A stretch of DNA of 44,531 nucleotides. Source: Clostridium sp. (GTDB lineage Bacteria; Bacillota; Clostridia; Clostridiales; Clostridiaceae). Shown here in pieces: positions 1-9,947 of this stretch. A program made the position numbers and the translations under genes. Position 1 is the stretch's first letter. Each line of letters begins with the position of its first letter. The notes below the pieces were generated by a model. That model saw only the letters and a program-made list of their open reading frames with translations. It was not told the DNA's origin and did not search any database. The DNA lies in contig SVCK01000116.1 in NCBI GenBank assembly GCA_015058375.1, forward strand, positions 1 through 44,531, read 5' to 3'.

Positions 1-261
1 CATTCCTATATTTAATGTTCCTTGATTGCTTGGAATTAATATTACTGCTGGAAGTACTGATTTATTATATCTTTCGATTGTTTCAGGAATATCCTTTGCA
101 ACATGTTCTGTCACAAATATTACTGCATAATCAGTTCTTGCTAACGTATCTATTGTTTTTTTAGCTTCACTTGGTTCAACTACTGGAAATACATCAATTC
201 CTAACGCCTTAAATGCTAGAACTGAGTCCTTATCCCCAACTACACCTATTTTCTTAAACAT
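1..261 (-). CDS. V-type ATP synthase subunit F (3' end missing)
   Basis: This is the first 87 codons of the central-stalk subunit F, which binds the rotor subunit D and couples ATP turnover to rotation. The gene runs off the left edge, so its C-terminus is not visible. The visible protein starts [17 protein letters not shown] and continues with a glycine-rich Rossmann-like start and an FVTEHVA segment, typical of the V/A-type F subunit. The ATG at 261 overlaps the stop of the upstream subunit C gene by 8 bases (ATGTTTAA), which implies translational coupling. In E. hirae nomenclature this protein is called NtpG, so I give no symbol. The order I-K-E-C-F predicts subunits A, B and D beyond the window. 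Confidence 0.9.
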   Translation of the reverse strand, partial: MFKKIGVVGDKDSVLAFKALGIDVFPVVEPSEAKKTIDTLARTDYAVIFVTEHVAKDIPETIERYNKSVLPAVILIPSNQGTLNIGM

Positions 262-1255
262 ATATATCACGCAGCCTTTCTCTTATTACTTCTCCAGCAA
301 TATTATTTAGCTTGCCAACCATAATTATTCTAATTACTTTAATTTCTGTCTCTTTAGCATAAATGTAAGCTAATAAAGGTTCTCCTCCAAAAGGTACCAT
401 TTTTGCAGCTTTCATTAAATCCATTATGTAGTTATCTACTAACTTTTCTAATAGTCCTGCTGATCCTGTTTGAGCAAAATCTTCTACTCCTAACTTTAAT
501 ACTTCTTCATAATTAGTATAAGATAGCTTACTTGCTATATTTTCTACTGAATCACTTAATAAAGCTACTAAGACATCTTTATCAATTGAGCCGCCTTCAA
601 TAACTAAAGATAATAAGAAATCTCTATCCTTATTTTGTTTCTTAACTCTTAAAAGAGTTTTTAGATTTGTTAAATCTATTAATGCTGAAACATATTTAGA
701 TGTAAATACATCATCTAATTCTTTAGCTAATTCTCTCATATTTTTAAACATATAATTATCTAAGATAACATCTATTCTTTGAGGATCCTTCTTAGAATTG
801 AAATCTTCAATTGTTTCTTCAATAGCTTTTCTCATAGTAGAAGGTAAGTTTGAAAAGTTGTTAGTTTCTATATCAACTTTCATCTTCGCAGCATCTATTA
901 CACCTAATTCCATGAACATATGAGAAAAATCCTTTTTTAAGAACATTCCTTTTAATATTACCTTAATATTATGATAATCATATTTGATACTCATTATATC
1001 AACAAGAGCTTTTACTGGTGTCATGCTATATACTTCATGATAAACTCTTTTTAGTTCAGCACTTAACATATATTCATAATCTTCAGCTCTTTTAACATTT
1101 GACATTACATTTGAGTACTCAGTTTCTTGAAGTACTTTCAATGATTCTTCAGCAGAATTTGAATCGATCATTCTGTCGATTTTGGCTTTATCAAGGAGTC
1201 TGGTTTCTAATACTCTAAGTCTTGGAATAACTTGAGTAAATTTCATTTTATCCAT
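254..1255 (-). CDS. ntpC: V-type ATP synthase subunit C
   Basis: This 333-residue protein belongs to the AC39/d family. It forms the socket between the membrane ring of K subunits and the central stalk of the V-type ATPase. It is almost entirely helical with no membrane segment. The usual length for the family is 320-350, so it is complete. A strong ribosome site (AAGGAGG) lies 7 bases before the ATG. It sits 12 bases after subunit E and overlaps subunit F, so it is in the middle of a tightly packed operon. The assignment rests on the family-like N-terminus, length and operon position. Confidence 0.92.
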   Translation of the reverse strand: MDKMKFTQVIPRLRVLETRLLDKAKIDRMIDSNSAEESLKVLQETEYSNVMSNVKRAEDYEYMLSAELKRVYHEVYSMTPVKALVDIMSIKYDYHNIKVILKGMFLKKDFSHMFMELGVIDAAKMKVDIETNNFSNLPSTMRKAIEETIEDFNSKKDPQRIDVILDNYMFKNMRELAKELDDVFTSKYVSALIDLTNLKTLLRVKKQNKDRDFLLSLVIEGGSIDKDVLVALLSDSVENIASKLSYTNYEEVLKLGVEDFAQTGSAGLLEKLVDNYIMDLMKAAKMVPFGGEPLLAYIYAKETEIKVIRIIMVGKLNNIAGEVIRERLRDIYV

Positions 1256-1267
1256 TTTTAAACCTCC

Positions 1268-1867
1268 TTAATTAAATAATTCTCTTGCTACTTCGAACTC
1301 CAATTCTTCCTTTAGTGAGTTAACTAAAGCTTCAAAAGTATTATTGATTTCTATGCCGTCTTTTTCTAAGATAAATCCGCCTTTAAAGTTACCTACTTCT
1401 GATGCAAAAGTAATTTCTCCTTTTTTACCTTTAGAAGCAAGTTCTTGATTAATTTCAGCTAAAATAGCTTCAGTTATAAACTTTTTACCTTCTTCATTTA
1501 AGATTAGCTTTTCATCTCCAGCTACTCCTGATGAAAGAATAGTTTCCTTAACAAAAGCTATGTATTTATCTTCATTTAATTTACAAAGTTCTTCTACGCT
1601 TTTTTCAAAAACTTCTTTTATAATAACTTGCTTTGCTTTAAGTTTTTCATTTCTAGCTTTAAGTTCTGCTCCTGAAATAACTCTTTCTTTAGCAGTTTGA
1701 GCTTCTCTCTTAGCTTTTTCTAACATTTGAGCTTCTAATGAGTTAGCTTCTTTAGTCTTTTTCTCAATTATTGAAGCTTTTTCACTTTCAGCATCTGCTA
1801 AAATTTTCGCCTTTCTTTCTTCTGCATCCTTAAGGATTTTAGAAGTCAGATTATTTATATTTGACAT
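1268..1867 (-). CDS. ntpE: V-type ATP synthase subunit E
   Basis: This 199-residue peripheral-stalk subunit pairs with the small coiled-coil stalk subunit and holds the catalytic A3B3 head against rotation. The first 100 residues form a charged Ala/Glu/Lys-rich helix (ILKDAEERKAKILADAE) suited to a right-handed coiled coil. The C-terminal half is the globular domain that contacts the head, including GGFILEKDGIEINNTFEALV, a signature region of the family. The gene lies 18 bases after subunit K and 12 bases before subunit C, with a GGGGAAGTGA ribosome site before the ATG. Confidence 0.93.
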   Translation of the reverse strand: MSNINNLTSKILKDAEERKAKILADAESEKASIIEKKTKEANSLEAQMLEKAKREAQTAKERVISGAELKARNEKLKAKQVIIKEVFEKSVEELCKLNEDKYIAFVKETILSSGVAGDEKLILNEEGKKFITEAILAEINQELASKGKKGEITFASEVGNFKGGFILEKDGIEINNTFEALVNSLKEELEFEVARELFN

Positions 1868-1885
1868 AGCTTCACTTCCCCAATC

Positions 1886-4348
<2,463 letters not shown>

Positions 4349-4362
<14 letters not shown>

Positions 4363-4675
4363 TCAATTTCACTATCCTCTCAACCACTAATTTAACAGCA
4401 TTATATTTCTTGTCTCCAGAAAGTTTTAAAATACTTTCAGAGTCATCCTTACCTTTAGCTAATATTGGCTCAGCAGCCTTATTACCCTCGGCAAGAGCAG
4501 TGTCTAAAATGTCTTTACACTTCTTCTTTGCATTACTTATAGCATCTTCATATTTCTTAGTTGCTTCTGCTGTAGCTGATTGAACTATTTCTCTAGCTTC
4601 AACTGTTGCATTTCTAATCATTTCATCTGCTTCTGCTTCTGCATCCTTGATTTTTTTAATTGCATCTAATGCCAA
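4349..4675 (-). CDS. V-type ATP synthase peripheral stalk subunit (G/H type)
   Basis: This 108-residue protein is the first gene of the ATPase operon. It is one long amphipathic Ala/Glu/Lys helix (IKDAEAEADEMIRNATVEA), as expected for the small stalk partner of subunit E (NtpF in E. hirae, AhaH in archaea). It starts with TTG at 4675, behind an AAAGGTGGTGA ribosome site. There is no ATG in frame near this site. The last codons overlap the start of subunit I. Its identity rests on coiled-coil character, size and operon position rather than on conserved single residues. Confidence 0.85.
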
Positions 4676-4780
4676 AATCTCACCACCTTTATGCCATCTT
4701 CAATTTTTTTATATAAACGAAATAAGAATAAAATAAATAATAATACTTTATATAGTATTTATTACTCTTTATTCTATTTC

Positions 4781-4808
4781 ATTATACACTATTCATATAC
4801 TTTTTCAA
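4781..4808 (-). promoter_or_regulatory. Sigma-A-type promoter of the V-type ATPase operon
   Basis: On the minus strand a TTGAAA -35 (4808-4803) and a perfect TATAAT -10 (4786-4781) are separated by 16 bases. Transcription would start near 4774, giving a leader of about 100 bases before the TTG start at 4675. Confidence 0.6.
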
Positions 4809-5117
4809 CTATTTTATAGCTATTATTCATATTTTTTCAGTCGAAATTTGTTATATTAACTTTTTTTCATAAATTTCGTTACACTTATTCAAAAAACAAA
4901 AAAATTAATATATCATTAAATTTCATACTATTGTAATATTTATCGACTACTTCTTTAATTTTCTTTAATTTTAAAATTTAATATTATACTAATTTAATAT
5001 TATACTATTCGTAATCTTGAGTGAATACAAAATCATTTTAATAATAAAATCTGATATCTTTATTAACTTTAGCAATTTTCACATCATATATACCTAGAAT
5101 ATCTTATTTAAAAATTA
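4809..5117. other. AT-rich intergenic region with a short tandem repeat
   Basis: This non-coding gap lies between the ATPase operon promoter and the methyltransferase-like gene. I see no ORF with a ribosome site. It contains a perfect 16-base unit (AATTTAATATTATACT) repeated twice head to tail at 4975-4990 and 4991-5006. On the minus strand each copy includes a TATAAT hexamer without a good -35. The function is unknown. Confidence 0.5.
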
Positions 5118-5684
5118 CTATGAATATATTTCAAGATTATAACTGTCAATAATACTTTCCTCTTTAGCCTCTTCTTTTTCTACGCTTTTTTTCTTAACAG
5201 CTTTAATAAAAAATATATCTTCCCAAACCTTAGTTTCTTCTATTTGTACATATTTTTGAAGCATTTTTTTAATTTCTTCATATTTACAACTTGATATTAA
5301 ATTATAATTTTTTAATATCAATGTTTTCATATCTCCACCTGGCAAAGCTACATTTATCTTATAGTCTATAATTTTTCCTCTTTCCTTATTAACGTCCCAT
5401 ATATATATTTCACCATTATCTTTTAAATAGTTAATAACCTCTTTTATTACTTTAGCTTTTCTTATTGAGCCAAAAATTTTATTAAGATTAAAAACAAAAG
5501 TACATGCATCATACTTTCTTTCACTTAATACATCCCTATCATCAGAATTAACATAATCAACACATAATTCCTCTTCTACATCCTTTGAAATACTATAAAC
5601 AATGCCTGAATTTTCACTTGATAAATCCAAAATATCTCCTTTAATTTTCACATCATTCATATTAATAAATATAGTTTTTCCCAT
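5118..5684 (-). CDS. SAM methyltransferase-like protein
   Basis: This 188-residue soluble protein looks like a class I methyltransferase fold. It has a GDILDLSSENSGIVY segment in the position of the SAM-binding motif, an acidic strand end, and a FVFNLNKIFGSIRKAKVIKEV stretch resembling motif IV and the following helix. A NYLKDNGEIYIWDV strand resembles motif VI. The usual GxGxG loop is degenerate (DLSSENSG), so activity is uncertain. The last 25 residues are charged and probably disordered. The gene is monocistronic, separated from the upstream gene by a terminator. No substrate can be inferred. Confidence 0.55.
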   Translation of the reverse strand: MGKTIFINMNDVKIKGDILDLSSENSGIVYSISKDVEEELCVDYVNSDDRDVLSERKYDACTFVFNLNKIFGSIRKAKVIKEVINYLKDNGEIYIWDVNKERGKIIDYKINVALPGGDMKTLILKNYNLISSCKYEEIKKMLQKYVQIEETKVWEDIFFIKAVKKKSVEKEEAKEESIIDSYNLEIYS

Positions 5685-5738
5685 AATACCACCCTTTACT
5701 ATTTTACCATATTTTTACTATGTTATCATTTTTAAAAC

Positions 5739-5768
5739 TTAAGAACATATCATAAGACATGTTCTTAA
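5739..5768 (-). terminator. Intrinsic terminator after the beta-propeller gene
   Basis: A 10-base-pair stem, TTAAGAACAT (5739-5748) with ATGTTCTTAA (5759-5768), has a 10-base loop. On the minus strand it is followed by GTTTTAAAAA. It lies just downstream of the 5793-7064 gene. Confidence 0.65.
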
Positions 5769-5792
5769 TGTGTTTGTTTGATAAATACTTTA

Positions 5793-7064
5793 CTACTTTT
5801 TATCTTTTTTTATTAATTTATATAAAACTATTATCAGCAATGTAACTACCAATATAAATATAAAGAAAATAATTATTATTGGTAATTTGAACCCTAAAAC
5901 ATCATTTTTCTTATGAATGCTATAAACGCATCCTGCTTTATTATCAAGAAGGAGGAATTCATTAGAATTATTTATTATATTCTCTATATTACTGTTGCTC
6001 TTAAGCTTTAATATTTCCTTATAAACATTTCCAACTGACAATGTACATATTTTTTCCAATCTACTATCCCAAAATAGAATTGTATCTTTCTCTAGCACTT
6101 TTCCTTTTCTATCCACAGCTATACCTTGTAATGAATCAAGTGAATCACTTTGATAAATAGGGGCAGGAACATTTCTATTTTTAGAATCTTTAAGCAAAGG
6201 TTTTACTATTTCTTCTCCTTTAAATCTTGGAGAATCTATAGGATCTCCTCCACTAAAATCTGGCCATCCATAGCAAATACCCTTTTCTATTTTATATATA
6301 TAGTCTTTATCCCTATTTACAGCCCTTAATCCTTCATTCTTCATACCTGAAAAAATAGCTTCAACTTCACCTTTACTGTTAACTGCAAGTCCCTTTACAC
6401 CTCTTATACCAGTTGAATAAAGCGAAACTTTATTATCTTTCAAATTCAAAGTATATATCGCTGCATTACCTATGTTCGCTGCTGATATCTTTTCTCCATT
6501 TTCAGTTTTGATTCCATATTTTTTATATACTCCTGTAAGCTTGGCTCCATAATTATTACCATTTAAAGTGACTTCTACTGGAGATATATCTTGATAATCA
6601 CCTTCTGAAATTCCTGAATTTGTTCTTGCTCCAACAGCAATATAAAGAGTATCTCTATCTATAGCCAATCTCCTTTTTAAGTTATTTCCAGACAAAGGAA
6701 CATTACCACATAGCATTTCTAAAGAATTATCTAATAAAGAAAATTTATAAATTCCATCATTTGAAATATATATAAGACTGTCATAATAATAAACCATATC
6801 CTCTATATCAATAGATTTATCCTTATACATCACCTTTTCTTTTCCTTCTTTGTCTATACTCTTTATGTAATCTGAAAAAGCAATATAAATATTCTCATCA
6901 TCATCTGTTGCTATAGCTTTCGCATCTTCACACCCTTTAACTACAATAGTACAATCTATATTATTTTTTAAGATATCTAAATCATATTTATTGGAAAGCC
7001 TATATAATGAAAAGGCACCAATAAGTATCACCATCAAAACTATTATTACATTTATTTTTTTCAT
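5793..7064 (-). CDS. Membrane-tethered beta-propeller protein, sorbosone/glucose dehydrogenase-like
   Basis: This 423-residue protein has an N-terminal membrane anchor (about 5-21), a large extracytoplasmic region and a C-terminal membrane helix (about 392-416) with a Lys-rich tail. The repeats (IATDDDENIYIAFSD, RRLAIDRDTLYIAVGAR, KGLAVNSKGEVEAIF, QGIAVDRKGKVLEKD) are propeller blades. YGWPDFSGGDP at 265-275 matches the YGWP region typical of PQQ-dependent glucose/sorbosone dehydrogenase-type propellers. I cannot confirm a PQQ site, and clostridia usually lack PQQ, so a non-enzymatic sensor or binding role is equally likely. A GGGGAAAG ribosome site precedes the ATG. Confidence 0.65.
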   Translation of the reverse strand: MKKINVIIVLMVILIGAFSLYRLSNKYDLDILKNNIDCTIVVKGCEDAKAIATDDDENIYIAFSDYIKSIDKEGKEKVMYKDKSIDIEDMVYYYDSLIYISNDGIYKFSLLDNSLEMLCGNVPLSGNNLKRRLAIDRDTLYIAVGARTNSGISEGDYQDISPVEVTLNGNNYGAKLTGVYKKYGIKTENGEKISAANIGNAAIYTLNLKDNKVSLYSTGIRGVKGLAVNSKGEVEAIFSGMKNEGLRAVNRDKDYIYKIEKGICYGWPDFSGGDPIDSPRFKGEEIVKPLLKDSKNRNVPAPIYQSDSLDSLQGIAVDRKGKVLEKDTILFWDSRLEKICTLSVGNVYKEILKLKSNSNIENIINNSNEFLLLDNKAGCVYSIHKKNDVLGFKLPIIIIFFIFILVVTLLIIVLYKLIKKDKK

Positions 7065-7126
7065 AACTTTCCCCTTTTTATTTCTTTACCTAATTTATAT
7101 TTTTTTAAGCAATAATTTAGACCTCC

Positions 7127-7154
7127 TTGAAAATAAACTTAACAATGATATACT
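7127..7154 (+). promoter_or_regulatory. Promoter of the M29 aminopeptidase gene
   Basis: TTGAAA (7127-7132) and TATACT (7149-7154) are separated by 16 bases. The AAGGAGGA ribosome site follows at 7172-7179 and the ATG is at 7187, giving a short leader of about 25 bases. Confidence 0.65.
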
Positions 7155-7186
7155 ATACATATTAAAATTCTAAGGAGGAAAATTAT

Positions 7187-8302
7187 ATGAAAGATGTAAG
7201 ATTTACTCAACTAGCCAAGAATTTAATTAATTATTCATGTAATTTAAAAGAAGGCGAAAAAATTCTTATTGAAGGATATGGAGACTGTAAGCCATTAATT
7301 AAGGAATTAATTAATGAAGCTTATAAAGTTAAAGCAATTCCTTTTGTAACTTTAAAAGACAATGAAATTAATAGAGAACTTTTTATGGGCATGTCAAAAG
7401 AACAACTTGATTTGATGGCTAAGTATGAAGCAGAAAGAATGAATGATATGGATGCTTATATAGGTATTAGAGCTAACAGCAATTCAGCTGAAACTTCTGA
7501 TGTTCCTTCTGAAAAGCTATCACTTCACAGTAGATATTTTTCTGAACCTGTTCATGGAAAAATAAGAGTTCCTCATACAAAATGGGTTATTTTAAGATAT
7601 CCTAATTACTCTATGGCACAAGCTGCTAATATGAGTACTGATGCTTTTGAAGATTATTACTTCAATGTATGTAACTTAGATTATTCTAAGATGTCAAAGG
7701 CTATGGATAAATTAGTAGACTTAATGAACAAAACAGATAAAGTAAGATTAACTGCAAAAGGTACAGATTTAACTTTTTCTATAAAAGATATTCCTGCAAT
7801 CAAATGCGCTGGAGAAATGAATATTCCTGATGGAGAAGTATATTCAGCACCTGTTAAGAATTCTATAAATGGTACTATTACTTATAACACCCCATCACTT
7901 AAAGATGGTTTCACTTATGAAAATATAAAACTTACTTTCAAAGATGGTAAGATTATTGAAGCAACAGCTAATGATACTGAAAAAATAAATGCTATTTTTG
8001 ACATGGATGAAGGAGCAAGATATGTAGGCGAATTTGCTATTGGTGTAAATCCTTATATACTTTACCCTATGAAAGATACTTTGTTTGATGAAAAAATAGC
8101 AGGTTCAATTCACTTCACACCTGGATGTTGCTATGATGATGCTTATAACGGAAATCAATCTGCCCTTCACTGGGATCTTGTTCTAATTCAAAGACCTGAA
8201 TATGGTGGAGGAGAAATTTACTTTGATGATGTTCTTATAAGAAAAGACGGTTTATTTGTTCTTGATGAATTAAAATGCTTAAATCCTGAAAACTTAAAAT
8301 AA
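7187..8302 (+). CDS. M29 family metallo-aminopeptidase
   Basis: This 371-residue cytoplasmic aminopeptidase removes N-terminal residues from peptides with a two-metal centre. The M29 ligands are visible: Glu217 (in IPDGEVYS), Glu282 (in VGEFAIG), His309 (in GSIHFTPG), His328 and Asp330 (in ALHWDLV). They have the same order and approximate spacing as Glu250, Glu316, His345, His378 and Asp380 of Thermus AmpT/AmpS. The length is somewhat shorter than the usual ~410 but no motif is missing. It is monocistronic, with its own promoter and a hairpin immediately after the stop. It probably acts in general peptide turnover. Confidence 0.9.
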   Translation: MKDVRFTQLAKNLINYSCNLKEGEKILIEGYGDCKPLIKELINEAYKVKAIPFVTLKDNEINRELFMGMSKEQLDLMAKYEAERMNDMDAYIGIRANSNSAETSDVPSEKLSLHSRYFSEPVHGKIRVPHTKWVILRYPNYSMAQAANMSTDAFEDYYFNVCNLDYSKMSKAMDKLVDLMNKTDKVRLTAKGTDLTFSIKDIPAIKCAGEMNIPDGEVYSAPVKNSINGTITYNTPSLKDGFTYENIKLTFKDGKIIEATANDTEKINAIFDMDEGARYVGEFAIGVNPYILYPMKDTLFDEKIAGSIHFTPGCCYDDAYNGNQSALHWDLVLIQRPEYGGGEIYFDDVLIRKDGLFVLDELKCLNPENLK

Positions 8303-8306
8303 TTAA

Positions 8307-8332
8307 AAGGTATGAGATTTTCCTCATACCTT
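8307..8332. terminator. Convergent terminator between aminopeptidase and M50 chimera
   Basis: A perfect 10-base-pair stem, AAGGTATGAG (8307-8316) with CTCATACCTT (8323-8332), has a 6-base loop. The minus strand continues with a T-rich run (TTTAATTATTTT), so it fits termination of the 8388-9539 transcript best. It may serve both directions. Confidence 0.7.
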
Positions 8333-8387
8333 CATCAACCTATATAACATTCTCTCCTCCACATAAAAAACTCATCTTTTTCCAAAC

Positions 8388-9539
8388 TCACATAATCTCA
8401 TCTTTACCTACAAATATTTGAAGTATCAGTTTTATTAAAGCTATTATTGATTTAACCCCTATAAATACAAACAATATCAACAAGACTAAACTCAATAAAT
8501 TTAATTTATTTATTACATTTATATTTGACAATATATACATTACAATTTTAAAAGAAAAAAATATATAAAAAATTATTGATACTAATCCATATAAAAATAT
8601 TGTAATAAGCACATTGTTTTTCCATACTTCTCTCAAATTATTAAAGCTTTCTTTTTTGCCAAATATCCATTTTATACATGATCTAATAACTATAGGGAAT
8701 TTCTTATTTAAATTATAAACGCCTAGTAAATCTGACAAAAACCAATATCCATCATACTTTAAAAATGGGTTCAAATTAAAAATGACTGATGTCATAAACA
8801 TAAAATATAAAATTATAAATACAGGATTATAATTTAAAAAATATATAAATAACAATAAAGTTGAATATACAACTTGAAAATAGACACCACCTAAGTCTAC
8901 TATAACTCGCTGATTCTTTTTTAATTTCCAACTATCATCTACATCAACAAATATAACTGGAGAAATAAAATAAATACCTACACCCAAAGATTTAGGAACA
9001 GATCCATATAACTTTGATGCCGTGATATGCCCTAATTCATGAAAAAACACGCCTAAAGTTCCAATTACTATAGCTATAATATAGTTAATCCCATTAAGGC
9101 TATTTATAGATATACTTTTATAATCCATAAGATTCGTACAAGACATTAAATATATAAAACTAGAAATAGCTACTACTAAATTAATAACACTTATTTTTTT
9201 ATTAAATAAAACAGATAACCTTCCAAGCTTACCTATTACTTTCTCATTTAATAATATAATCTTAAACCACATTCCACCATTTGAGTCTTTTACATTATCC
9301 TCTTCAAGCAATAGCTTTTTATATATAATCTCTTCTTTATCTAAATCTACATATCCTATTCTATTTTCTTTACAGTCAATTTCTTCATAACATGCATATA
9401 TATCTCCATATGCATCAATTACTAACATCCCTTTAGTTGCTCCACAAGCACTTGTTCTTAGTGCTGTTATCTTTTTTTCAACACTTAAAATAGACTTAAC
9501 GTCACTTATCATCCTTCTATACTGAATATTACATTTCAT
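8388..9539 (-). CDS. Chimera: partial radical-SAM SPASM domain plus M50 metalloprotease
   Basis: This 383-residue ORF has two parts. Residues 25-75 look like the first half of a SPASM domain: Cys32, twelve residues, Gly45, four residues, Cys50, then Cys56, matching the C-X9-15-G-X4-C rule for auxiliary Fe-S clusters. No radical-SAM core (CxxxCxxC) precedes it. Residues from about 90 onward are an M50-type intramembrane protease with HELGH (His167, Glu168, His171) and NLNPFLKYDG (Asp263), as in the peptide-maturation M50 proteins of YydH type, with several membrane helices. No ribosome site precedes the ATG at 9539, and the in-frame stop is only 27 bases upstream. This suggests an in-frame deletion that removed most of a maturase gene and fused its tail to the next gene. 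It follows the Cys-rich peptide gene by 62 bases. Confidence 0.75.
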   Translation of the reverse strand: MKCNIQYRRMISDVKSILSVEKKITALRTSACGATKGMLVIDAYGDIYACYEEIDCKENRIGYVDLDKEEIIYKKLLLEEDNVKDSNGGMWFKIILLNEKVIGKLGRLSVLFNKKISVINLVVAISSFIYLMSCTNLMDYKSISINSLNGINYIIAIVIGTLGVFFHELGHITASKLYGSVPKSLGVGIYFISPVIFVDVDDSWKLKKNQRVIVDLGGVYFQVVYSTLLLFIYFLNYNPVFIILYFMFMTSVIFNLNPFLKYDGYWFLSDLLGVYNLNKKFPIVIRSCIKWIFGKKESFNNLREVWKNNVLITIFLYGLVSIIFYIFFSFKIVMYILSNINVINKLNLLSLVLLILFVFIGVKSIIALIKLILQIFVGKDEIM

Positions 9540-9601
9540 ATTTTTTATATTATCTTTAAAAATATTTCATTTTCTTATTTATTCATTTATACTTAACCAA
9601 A

Positions 9602-9763
9602 TCAATTAAAAAAATCTAAAAAGCAACTTACTTCTGAGCATACATCTTCATCACATCCACCATCATCTGAATTACAATTATTCCAAAGACATGAGAATTC
9701 CATCTTCTTTTCTAATAATTCAACTATTTCAGAATAATTTTCGTTTTTCTTAATTTCTTTCAT
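9602..9763 (-). CDS. Cys-rich precursor peptide, candidate RiPP (radical-SAM type)
   Basis: This 53-residue ORF starts with ATG at 9763, eight bases after a strong GGAGGG ribosome site. It starts MKEIKKNENYSEIVELLEKK and ends ...DFFN. The first 22 residues form a charged, helix-prone leader. The core then holds Cys25, Cys30, Cys37, Cys42 and Cys47, that is spacings of 5, 7, 5 and 5 in an Asp/Asn/Gly-rich context (CNSDDGGCDED). Regular cysteines after a leader, next to SPASM and M50 sequences, are the signature of thioether-forming radical-SAM RiPPs (ranthipeptide or sactipeptide type). From memory it resembles clostridial 'Cys-every-fifth' precursors. It has its own promoter and is the first gene of a two-gene unit with the chimeric ORF. 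No function has been shown. Confidence 0.75.
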   Translation of the reverse strand: MKEIKKNENYSEIVELLEKKMEFSCLWNNCNSDDGGCDEDVCSEVSCFLDFFN

Positions 9764-9816
9764 ACTTTTCCCTCCTGATTTTTTCTTAATTATTTACATT
9801 TAACACTTTTATTGTT

Positions 9817-9845
9817 GTTATATTTATATTTTTCATTTTTTGCAA
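9817..9845 (-). promoter_or_regulatory. Promoter of the Cys-rich peptide locus
   Basis: On the minus strand TTGCAA (9845-9840) and TATAAC (9822-9817) are separated by exactly 17 bases. This gives a leader of about 47 bases before the precursor ATG at 9763. Confidence 0.55.
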
Positions 9846-9895
9846 TTTATACTTTTATAGAAGGTTTTTTAATATTAATTATTCAACTATTCTAT

Positions 9896-9922
9896 TTGAC
9901 CACCTCTTTGAATAATTATAAT
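9896..9922 (+). promoter_or_regulatory. Possible promoter of the SpoVB-like gene
   Basis: TTGACC (9896-9901) and TATAAT (9917-9922) are separated by a short 15-base spacer. The spacing is suboptimal and a sporulation sigma factor could be used instead, so this is tentative. Confidence 0.4.
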
Positions 9923-9947
9923 TGTAGAACAAAGGGGTGAACTAACT

